DNA of 64,000 bases from Saccharicrinis sp965230625. Its GTDB lineage: Bacteria; Bacteroidota; Bacteroidia; Bacteroidales; Marinilabiliaceae. Each line of letters opens with the position of its first letter. Within the stretch, counting starts at the first letter, position 1. Below, one piece after another: positions 18,654-30,200 of this stretch. Location: NCBI GenBank assembly GCA_965230625.1, contig CBDDLL010000002.1, positions 1,612,001 through 1,676,000 on the forward strand, written 5' to 3'. The position numbers and the translations under genes are program-made. The notes under the pieces were generated by a model, which was not told where the DNA came from, did not search any database, and saw only the letters and a program-made list of their open reading frames with translations.

Positions 18654-19232
18654 ATATCTTATTAAATGAACACCCCAATTCATCAGGCTCACCTGTTTTA
18701 GGTCATCCTTATACTGATGATGAAGTTTTATAGCTATGTGACAATTTTAGCAAAAAACATTTCTGATCTAGTACTCATATCCTTTCTCCGTTCTTCTTGT
18801 TGCATTCTCCTGTTTTTATCTACTACTAACAATTAATTAATCTATTAACGTTAATAATACATTATAGTAATAAATAAATAAATATCACCTAACACAAAAC
18901 TAGAAGTTGCATTATTGTAAAATACAACCTTACTACACCTGTTGCTTTTTGTTAACCTTCTTTCTTCTCCATGTTACCTATTGTTAACCTGTTTTTCTTC
19001 AAATCCCAAAGAATCGACATCATCTTTAGTATAGTAACGCAATTTATAAAACACAATTCTAAACACTATATATCAACCAAATACAATATTTATTCATTCA
19101 CAATTTCAATCCCAAACACAACACTATGAGTTTACATTAATTTAATACAAGAAAACTCAAGCATTAGAAATATCAAATAGGCAGAAGCCGAAAAGCCTTA
19201 ATAGAGTAGGCATTTTTATTAAACAATAAAAT
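18654..19232. other. AT-rich intergenic region
   Basis: No gene or clear promoter is seen. Near the 3' end, AGGC and GCCT tracts (19181-19215) could form a weak leader structure upstream of the next gene. Confidence 0.4.
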
Positions 19233-20984
19233 ATGAAAACAAAAACTTTACAACTTAAAAATTTAAACATGTTATTATTTAACATTTGTAAAAATCCAGG
19301 TAGGTTAATTATAATCTGCGTTACCGTATTATTTTTGATGATACAAGAACATGCAAAAGGGCAGCAACTTAATAACCATTACACATACGGTCATCATTAT
19401 GATATTAACATTATTAATAATGATGAATCTGCTCATGATGCCGGCCTTAGAATTCAAACGCGTAATAGCAACATGTTTTATGACTGGTTGATATGGAACA
19501 ACCATTCAAATGGACATCTTAATTTTAGTTTCTGGGATAACAATTCGCACCATGACGATCATGAAAACGATTATGAAAAAACTGTAATGACGGTCAGAGG
19601 TGATAATGAAAGTCCACTTTGGATTTATGGTCGAATTAGGTGTGCTGCCAATAATGGAGGTATTTGGTTTAGTAGTGATAATACCGGGTTTGTTGGTAAT
19701 AACGGTGATAATATTGGTTTTTGGGCAAATGGACCACGCTGGAATGCTTTCCAAATTAATAAATCATCTGGTTTTGTTGGTATTGGAACAACCGATCCCA
19801 AATCAAGATTACACGTTAGCGGAAACATGCGCTTAGGTTTGATTAACAACTCCAATAACAATACTGCCGGATATGGTAGTAAGCTTTATTTTTCGGGTGG
19901 GGGCGACTGGAACTCTTACGATAGCGAAAATTCTGACGAACTATGGATTAGCCGATACAATGCAGCTAATAATAAATCTGAATTAAGGTTAAACCTTGGT
20001 GATGACCAAACATTTGATGATAAGTTTGTGGTAGGATATACTAATGGATCCAATTGGAATCCTGCTTTAACCGTTGGTGCCAACGGAGATATGGTAGTTA
20101 AAAATACTATAAAAGTTGCAACAAGCCTTAGTTTAACTGCTGACAAAACAAACCTTATTAAATTTGGAAACGCAGGAGACTACCAGTTTCTGCATAAGGC
20201 AAGCGGAATTTTTGGAAAGCCTACACTGGCACTGCATTGTAGTGATCAGCATGCTCTTGGTTTCTATTCTTCAGGTTATAAAGCACTTTTTGAAGTAGAA
20301 GGAGGTACTGGCAATACATACTTTGAAGGAAATGTTGGTATAGGGGTTAATTCCGGCCAGGAAAAGCTTCATGTTGATGGAGATATACGCATTGGAGAAA
20401 TAAGAACACCTGGTCAAGTTGGCCATAACGGTACAATCCATGGCAACAAATTACACTTCTCTGGCGGTGGATGCTGGCTTAGTGCCAACAGTGATAATAC
20501 AGATCCTATTTGGATAGGCAGATATAATACTAACTATGATCATTCTGAGCTTAGAGTAAGCCTTGGCAATGATAATACCTTTGATGATAAGTTTGCAATT
20601 GGTTATTTACAGAACGACAACTGGCACTCTGCCTTTTCTGTAGGAGCCAATGGAAATGTGGCAATTGGTACTAACTCCGTGCCTGATGGATATAAGATGG
20701 CTGTTAATGGTAAAATTAAATCCAAAGGTGTTATTGTTGATCCATCTAACTGGGCCGATTATGTCTTTGAAGAAGATTATGATCTTAAATCGATAGAAGA
20801 AGTTGATGATTTTATTCAATCCAATGGCCATTTACCAGATGTTCCTTCTGCGCAAGAAGTTGAAGAAACAGGCGTGAATGTTTCCGAAATGCAATCAACT
20901 CTTTTAAGGAAAGTGGAAGAACTTACCCTGTATATCATTGAGTTACACAATGAAATTGAAACATTAAAGGCTAATCAGAAATAA
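19233..20984 (+). CDS. Secreted protein with tail-fibre/S74-like C-terminal segment and internal duplication
   Basis: A 583-residue protein with an N-terminal hydrophobic segment (LIIICVTVLFLMIQEHAKG). Two similar ~100-residue blocks are visible: GFVGIGTTDPKSRLHVSG...LYFSGGGDW...FDDKFVVGYTNGSNW and GNVGIGVNSGQEKLHVDG...LHFSGGGCW...FDDKFAIGYLQNDNW. The C-terminus (VDPSNWADYVFEEDYDL, then HLPDVPSAQEVE and a coiled coil EELTLYIIELHNEIETL) is the ending common to Bacteroidota proteins annotated as tail-fibre-like. It is most likely an exported structural or surface protein; no phage genes surround it. It lies 281 bases ahead of the giant surface protein gene, in the same direction. Confidence 0.75.
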   Translation: MKTKTLQLKNLNMLLFNICKNPGRLIIICVTVLFLMIQEHAKGQQLNNHYTYGHHYDINIINNDESAHDAGLRIQTRNSNMFYDWLIWNNHSNGHLNFSFWDNNSHHDDHENDYEKTVMTVRGDNESPLWIYGRIRCAANNGGIWFSSDNTGFVGNNGDNIGFWANGPRWNAFQINKSSGFVGIGTTDPKSRLHVSGNMRLGLINNSNNNTAGYGSKLYFSGGGDWNSYDSENSDELWISRYNAANNKSELRLNLGDDQTFDDKFVVGYTNGSNWNPALTVGANGDMVVKNTIKVATSLSLTADKTNLIKFGNAGDYQFLHKASGIFGKPTLALHCSDQHALGFYSSGYKALFEVEGGTGNTYFEGNVGIGVNSGQEKLHVDGDIRIGEIRTPGQVGHNGTIHGNKLHFSGGGCWLSANSDNTDPIWIGRYNTNYDHSELRVSLGNDNTFDDKFAIGYLQNDNWHSAFSVGANGNVAIGTNSVPDGYKMAVNGKIKSKGVIVDPSNWADYVFEEDYDLKSIEEVDDFIQSNGHLPDVPSAQEVEETGVNVSEMQSTLLRKVEELTLYIIELHNEIETLKANQK

Positions 20985-21265
20985 GAGCTTTTCTATTACG
21001 AACGAAATATTGCATATGAATAATCCTTTTGTATTAGGAAGTAATTCGATTATATCACTACTAATCAGACAACACCTTTCTTTTATTTACAATTCGGTTA
21101 ATATGCAATTCCAAAGATCAATAACTTCTAAAATTTAAGAAATTAAACAACCATGAATTGGAACGAAGTGGAAATCGTGAAATCTATTTTAGCATGATTA
21201 AAATTAACTAACACTGATCTTCGATTCATCGGGAGTTCCATGCAATAAATGAAAATTAAAAACGC

Positions 21266-24200
21266 ATGAAAGCGATATTAAAAAAATATATAAAACAGCT
21301 CATTATGTGTCTGTTCCTATTGTCTATAGGAATAACACATGGTGCCAGGGCTCAATTGATTGACACTTGTGCTCAGCATATAAACTACCTCAAAGGTGCG
21401 GTTGATGTAACCAGTCCTAATCAGGGTTCCATCAGCTCACTGGAGAATGGATCTATTAAAATTGATGGTCTTATATATAACGACAAATCGGGCACCAATG
21501 CTTTAACTTATTCTTCAAACTATATTGAAATTAAAGAAGGTGAGTTTACAGGATATACATCCATAGTTGCCTTTGATTCTATCATCAATTATTTTGAAGC
21601 ATCGGAATATTTCGATTTTGGCAAAATAAAGCTTAACTGGTCACAAAGCGATATTTTTACCAATTTAAATCATGGTAAAAATATCACTCCAAAGATATTT
21701 TTTAGCAGAACAGATCAAGATGGAAATGTAACTATTATTGATACCTGCATTAACATAAATGATCTGGAATATGTTGATGAAGATTTGAAATACGGAGGGA
21801 AATTCCTGTATTGTGCCCAAGGTTTTACTACCGACAAAGATGGAAACATCTTGCAATTGGGAACCAGGTATTGCGATTATGGGCAAACTGATAAGTTTAA
21901 ACTGGAGGCCGATAATAATAGCAGTGACGCAGAAATTCAAATTCAATGGGACATTGACGCCAACTGTCTTGAAGGTGAGAATGGAGAAGATGTATATTTC
22001 CAAGTTAAAGATTTAACTACAGATGAAGAGGTATATATTCAAACCATTGAAGATCCCTCTGCTTATCTATATTTTGGATCGTTTACAAACAATTACTCAC
22101 TAAACTTTAATGGTCAAAACTCAAGGGTAAACCTTCCTGAGTATAGCATTGAAGGAAAAAGTAATTGGACCGCTGAATGTTGGGTTAAGATAGCTACTCC
22201 TAAAAATACTGAGGGATCCCATTATATTTTCTCCAATGAAAATACATCAGGACTCTATTACAGTTATCTGAATGATAAAGAGGCTACTCTTAAATACAAT
22301 ACAAAAAATGGCAATTATTCCAACCTTGGTATTACCATACCTGTAGATAAATGGGTGCATATTGCCCTCACATCCGGAACCATTAACACAAGGTTCTATA
22401 TCAATGGTATCTACCAAACTTCAGTAAAAGACGCTGTACCATGGACTTTTGACTACTTGGGAAGTCATACAACGGAAAAAACCATGAATGGTATTTTGGC
22501 TCACTTCCGTCTATGGGACGACATAAGGACCACACAGGAAATTTCCTATAATTACCTCTATGGTTTCCAAGGAGATGAACATTCTCTTGAAGCCTATTAC
22601 CTATTAGATGAAGGCGATATTGCATCTTCTTTTGTTAAAGACGAAACCCAAAGATACCATGCAACATCGGTATCTACTACCATTACTACATTTATCGAAA
22701 ACACCGAAGAAAACAAGGAGTTTCATTATATCATCACAGAAAATGTACACCAACAAGAATATCATAATTACCAATTGGCTATTTATACCATTGGGAAAGG
22801 AGACCAGGTGTGCGATGTGATTACAGCTGAAGCCCAAACGGCTCCCCTGGATATAGATACAAAGGTAATGGCTTCTGATGATGATCCGGGATGTATAACC
22901 ATTGCATGGCGTAATTTAGATTCTGATTGGGCCGACGGGTATAAAGTATATAGAAAAGAAGAAGGTACAACCAACTGGAAATACCTGTCAACCATACAGG
23001 ATGCATCCATCAAATACTACGAGGATTACTTCAGTTTTAATTCTGACAACTCCATCAAAATAGGGATAAACTATGAATACATGGTTAATGTTATTAACAA
23101 CAAGTATGGCGAAATACCTCTTAATGATACGCCTGTTGGTAAAACATTTAATTATGATATTAACCTTCAAACCAAAAACGACAGTATTCTGATTACATGG
23201 CCCGAAGAATTTTCTGAAACTGTTTGTGAAATTGGTTATGACACCCTTAAAATTACAAGGGACGGAGAAGTACTTCGATATACAACAGTGTTTGATCAGC
23301 CCTCTGCTATTGATCCTTTTCCTATTTATGGAAAAGAACATAAGTATGGTCTTATTTTCGTGAAAAACGGGAAGGATTATGCCGGTGTGTTTAAAACTAA
23401 TAAACTCAGCGAAAATGGAACCATCAATGGAAGGATTTTAACAGCCATTGGTAAATACCCTGTAGTAAATGCTAATATTACTGTAGAAACAGAAGTGGAT
23501 GGAACCATTAATCAGGTGCAAACTACTACTGACAACCTGGGTTATTATTCTTTGGACAATTTGTATTATGGTGAAACATCAAATGCATACGTTACTCCTA
23601 ATCTGTTAGGACATACTTTTGTTAACCAATCAAATACACATGGATCAACAACAGTTGCCTTAAACAGGTTTGAGCATAAAAAAGAAAGCGTTGATTTCTT
23701 TAGTCTTAGAGAGTATGAGGTGGTAAGCAACGAAAAACATACAATAAGCAGCTTAAGTATCGTAAATACTGCGGACACTGTTCAATTTTTTAAGTTTAAA
23801 TGGAATAACAACCTGGAAATACCTTCGAACTACACTGACATTGATCTGTATTTTAATATCTACCGTGATGATGAGTTAATTTCCACCTTAGTAAGATATT
23901 TAGAAGCCGATGACAAAAAAGGCATTCATTTTACAGAGGATATTATTTTCACTGATTCCACGGCTAGTCCAGGTAAAACTTATGACTATACTGTATATTC
24001 CTACTATTTTGAAGGAGACAATAATATATACAGTAAAAACATCTCAAAACAATTCTCATGGGGAAAGGTTCCGAATTATATCACCAATTTTGCTGCACTT
24101 TCAAATACATCAGAGGGAGTAGTTGAACTATCATGGACAAATGACAAAAAATGGAACTGCGACGGATACATCTTAGAACGTAAAAGTCAAGGATCCAACA

Positions 24201-27200
24201 CCATGGAAACCATAGCTGTTATTAAAAATGCTTCTTCCACCAGTTATACGGATGAAGAAAGTGCTTCGGGAGCATGGTTTACTTATTATATCACCCCGTT
24301 TATAAACAACAGTGGTTCCGAAATGGTATCTGCTCAAACTGCACTGGAAAGTACAACTCAATATCCTGTGCTAAAAACTCCAATAATTAGGACTAATGCA
24401 GATAGTATCAGGGGTTACATCACCTTAAATGTAGAGCTAGAACTGAATACTCCGAAAAATGAATATAATTTTGATGGTATTAAAGTATCCCGAATTAGTT
24501 CTACCGATACCATAGAGATCGCTGACATCACAATAGAAGCACTGAATCTGTTACCTGATTCAGAATCTGATTACTTTTATCAATTGACGGATAAAAATGG
24601 GGCTCCAAGTACCTCTTACAAATACCAGGCTGCTATTTATAAAAATACTCAAAGCGGCTTGATTGTTTCTGGTTATGGGGAGTCAACTATCGTATATCCT
24701 GCCTTACCTATGCCAACGCTAACAGCTACTTATAAACACAACATCATCGATTTAAAACTATCTTATGATGCGAATGCCAATATCGATGGTGTGTATTTAT
24801 CGAGATGGGGAAACAGAGGGTCTCATGATTATCGTATCGGTCCCATTGAAGTAGGTAAAATGAATTACCTGGATGCGATTAATGAAATTCCAAGTAGTGT
24901 TTATCATTACAAAGTTATTCCATATAAAATAATAGATAACATTAAATTTGAGAGATTTGGAGATTATGTAAGGATAAATATGCCTTTCGATAACGGCACC
25001 TTTGAAGCTCCAACCAAACTTTCTGCATCGGACAACTACGACAATTATGTGGAATTAAACTGGAAATACCCTGTTTATAAACACGCTAACTTTATCATCT
25101 ACAGGGGTGATATGGTGTTGGACACCATATCGCATGAGTACAGAAGTTACAAAGACTATGACGCTGTATTTGGGGTAGAGTACATATATAAAGTAAGAGC
25201 TTTGATGGATAATGAAGTATCACCACACGTTATTGCCATTGGACAAAAAATGGCCAAACATACCATAGCCGGTCATATATTTACTCACGATCAGTTAAAT
25301 GGTATTGGTGGCACTGAGGTAAAGGTAACATGGCGTAAGGGTTCTGAAATATTGCATTACATTAATACGGTGTCGGATGTTGCCGGCCTTTATGTTCTTG
25401 AGGATGTCCCTTATTTCAGTGAAGCGACTTCTGTAACCATTGAGGCTTCTAAAACGAATCACCAATTTGATAGCAGAGTACTAAATGTAAGCAAAAACAA
25501 TCTTATTTACTCCGACGTGAACTTTATTGATAATGTGGCATATACTAACATTATAAGTAAAGACTATATCGTTACACCAATTAAAGCTGTATCTGCCTTT
25601 GCAGATGACATAGAAAGCAATGTGGAGATATCGTGGAAACCTCAGAACAGTAACTTTGACGGCTTTATCATTTACCGTGATTATGAGCCAATAATGAAGT
25701 ATAATCTACATTCGGGCAACTATACGGCAACTGATTCATTGGGCTCTCCTGGCCACGAATATATTTATTCAGTGCAACCATTCTGGAATAGCCCTATTGG
25801 TTATCAGCAAGGTGAAGTTGTAGACATACCTTCTCCGGTGTTATATCCCGGCTACGCCATAGTGACGCAAGTAACTGCCGTGGCTAAAAGAGATAGCAAC
25901 CATGTAGAAGTCTACTGGAGTCATATTGGAGAGGCTACTTATTATGAAGTTTACCGCTCCGAAGAACTAATTGATGTGGTTTACAATAACAATAAGCACA
26001 AAATTATTGATTCCACTGGAGTTCCGGGACTATCGTACAAATACCGTGTACGTTCGTTTAATGGAGATACTAAAAAATACTCTAATTTCAACAGTACATC
26101 ATTGACCTATCCTGAGTTGATTCCACCTGTGAACTTTGTGGCCTCCACTGATGAAACTATGAATGAGGTAGACCTTCAATGGGGATACAAAGGAAAATAC
26201 ATTGATGGTTATGTCATTTTTAGAAACAAAGTGAAACAAGCTACTATTAACGATCCTGCAGTGTTCAACTGGACTGATACCACCGGGATACCTGAATCGT
26301 GGCATGAATATGAAGTGGTAGCATTCAGAAAGGACAAAACAAGCCAGTATTATTCCGATGCCACTGTGAGCAAGGCTTTTTATCCTGAGTTAGAAAATGT
26401 GGGGAGCATTAATTATTATACCAGCAACAACAGTTTGTCCACTGCTGAAATCCCTGATAGTTTGGTGACGTTAACCTGGAATTATACCCCGGAAAATATC
26501 GAAGGATTTTATCTATATAGAAGTGGTGAATTGTTATCAATCCTGAACAAAAAAGACAGAACTTACCGGGATGAGTTTGGTTTGCCTGGACAGGATTATA
26601 CTTACACTATCATTGCATATGATTTCAGGGGCGATGACCTTAAAGAGTATCATTCTGATAGTATATGGATTGACGTAAAGTATCCGCATTATCCGGTTAC
26701 TTCTGATATTACTACAAGTCAATCATCATCATATGCCAAATTAAACTGGTCGTATAACTGGTCATACATCGATGGATTTATTATCTCAAGGGGTGACAAT
26801 ACCAATAACCTGGTAGAATATGATACTATTCCTTCATGGTCGAGAGAGTATTACGATCATATAAATGTTTGTGGCAACACTAAGGCTTACTCAATCGAAC
26901 CTTACAGGCTTATAAACGAATCCTATGTAACTTCTAATCTGGCAAGGAAAACCACATCTAATATTTCTCTTAGTGCATGTAATAGCGATGACGCCTTCGA
27001 AAATTTTACAGCATCAAAAGGAGAATACAAAGATAAGGTGAAGTTATCCTGGACATATAAAAAGAATGCTACTGTTAAAATGGTAACCATTGAAAGGGCT
27101 TCAGCCAATGGTAGTTTTGTTGAAATTGCTGAGAAAAACAGTCAGTGGAACGCCTATACTGATGAAAACGTGGTGGACGGTCAAATCTATCAATACAGGA

Positions 27201-30200
27201 TTAAACCCTGGGATGGTGGGGCTTATGACAACTCCTTAACGGCAGAAGGTTACAGTCAGCCAGAAGGACAAATAAGAGGATTGGTGCAGTCGTACAAGGA
27301 TAAAAGTGCATTGCCCGGCATCTCCATAAGAGCTTTTGCAATGATTGATGGTGTTCCGTACTCATACGCTACGGTAACAAATAGCAAGGGGATTTATAGT
27401 TTTGAGGAATTATATATGAAACCTGGAGCTACAACTACATATACCATTACTGCCAGGTACGAAAACCATAATTTCCTTAACAATGGTCAGGAGGTCAATT
27501 TATCGGACGACATGAAGCAAAATTCAACCGATAAAACCATTTACGATCTTCAAAGCAAAACTATATCAGGGCGTGCTTTCTATGCAAATCAGACCAAATG
27601 TATGTTAGACAGTGTAAAACTCACACTTCACTATATCGATGCATTTGACAAAGCCTTTACCGAAAATGCGTATTCCAATAAAGAGGGGGAGTACTCTTTT
27701 ATTATCAAAGCACTTGACGATATAGTGGCTTATGGAGTAAAAGCTGATGGATATTTAAGCTCTAATAGCCAAATTGCAGAAACCTGGCATTTTGCACCGG
27801 ATAGCATTGGTTATGGTATTGAGGAAGTAGAATACTCGGTGCATGATGTAAACTTTGAAGATACCACCACCTATCAGGTTAATGTAGATATAGCCAATGG
27901 TTGCGGTATGCCGTTAGGTGATTTTAATTTCGAAGTAACCATAGAGTCTGCCAACGGATGTTTCTACGAAACATATTCCACAGATGCTTCTGGTAATTTA
28001 AACGTAAAACTACCTCCATTGGACTATACGTTTAGGGTGATAGACGCCATCCCTCTGGATATCAACTCACAACCAATTATTGATTACTTTAGGGTAAGAC
28101 CAGCACAACTAAACCTTGGTGCACTCCATAAAGAAAGGGTTTCAGCTGGTATAACAGCCTTTGTAGATACTTCAATCGCCTTTACATTCCATAAGGTTCC
28201 TGAAATACGTATGACTGCTTCATCCTTTGAAGATCCTCAAAATGTATTCAACTGTAAACTTGAAGGTCTCTATCTGGCTGTTGAAGATAGTAGTACATAC
28301 TCTGATATCCAATTTGCCGTTTTGGAAGAATATGATGGCGACAATTGTCCTGTATCAGGAGGTTACCTGATTGTGAAAAATAATGCTGCCAATGGAAACC
28401 ATAAGGTGCAACGGGTAGATTACGATCAGGTTACCGGTATGTTTAATCCTTATAGCTTTAAGGTAGGAGATCCTAATCCTGTAGCTCCATTTTATCACAG
28501 TATGTCGGTAGAATATTTCTCCGAAGGGGGCGAATTCCTGGCAGATATGACTAAATACATTATTGTTACGGGAGATACTGATATCGAAGGGAAAGATGTG
28601 TTGGTAGTACCTGACAATAAAGGAGATGAAATACAACTTCCATTATTTGTACTTAGAGATCCTCCGGGAGATAAAAGCTATAGTTATATTGATAAGGAAG
28701 TAGGTATTACTAAAAGTATCAGTGCAAAAAAATCTGATGGATTAGTAATGAATCTTGATGAAGAGGCTAAAATTGGAGTATTTACATGCGACATCCTACA
28801 AGAGTATCATGCCCAGGGAGACATCAAGTCTGATGAGTCGTATAACATCTCGCTTTCAGTAAAAACCAACGAGAAAATATCCACCACCTCCTCTCCTATC
28901 CTTAGTGTGAATGACAAAGGTTGGGTAATTGGAGAAAATGCCGATGTGGTTGTTGGATTAGGTATTGCCCTTCAAACAGGTATTGCTGAAAACATTACCC
29001 TGGTTAAGGACAATAATGATCAATGTATGGCCTTAAATTACCTTAAGTATCAAGTCTCTACTGACAGTATCTCTACCCAATGGGTGTATTCTGAAAGTCA
29101 GATACGAAATATCATTAGAAATTATGATGAAATTTTAGAGGATAAAATAGGTAGTAATTATGACGTGGAAATTAAAAACAATAATAAGGATTATGGTCGT
29201 GATACCATGGCATTTTACTATGCATGGAAAAACTGGCAGGAAATCCATAATTATTACAAGTTGAAGACATTACCACACTACTTGCTTTGCGCTGATAAAT
29301 ATGATTCTGATACTGATGGTGATATAAAAAATTTCTGCGAAAACTTTTTCACCTTTAATGATAATGATTTAATCACTGGATTGAACACATCAAAAGGGAA
29401 ATGGAATAATAAATGGATGGATATCTATAACTCCGAAATGAGTAAATCGAACAAGGAATATACCAGTTTAATGGAAGAAGCAAACTGGGATGTGCTTGAT
29501 TATAATAAGATTGGTGAATTATTTACTATTGAAAGTCAATTAAACCCAATCTCGATATCCGATCAGTTTGCCAATAATAAAGAGGAAGCCAAACGAGTTT
29601 TCGAAGAACAGTATACCGGTGCCGGTATTGAGAATATTACCTTTACAGGTGGTACTAAGTATCAAAAACAAGTTAGTTCAAAAATTCAGGGTAAGTATAA
29701 TTACAGTCAGTACTACGGTTTCCAGGATAAATGGGGACTTGGAGCTAAAGCCGAGATTGAAATTAAATTAAAAGCTAAGTTTGGTGTAAATGCTAAAACA
29801 AATGCTCCATTTGTCTCAGTTGGTCCATTTGGTGCAACCGAACATGAATTAGCACTAAAATCCCATTATGCACTTATGCTTAAAGGTGGGCAAACAAATA
29901 AAGTCACATTTACTGAGAATTCAGGAATAATAGTAGATAGTACTTACAAAGTAGGCTATGTTTTAAGCGACGATGATGATGGAGACCAGTTTAGTACTAT
30001 GGTAATTAAAGGTACCATTCCTGGTCATACACCTTACTTTGACCTAATTGGAGGAAGAAGCACCTGTCCATACGAGAAAGGTACCATTGACAGGAACAAT
30101 ATTGAGGTTAGCATAGTTGATAAAGAGGGTAATCCTACCAACAATGCACAATACAATCTTGATCCGGATGAACCAACAGTTTTCTATGCTCGTATTTCTA

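Noticed and set aside
19233..20984. Prophage remnant because of the tail-fibre-like C-terminus
   Set aside because: No other phage genes; this C-terminal segment is common in non-phage secreted Bacteroidota proteins.
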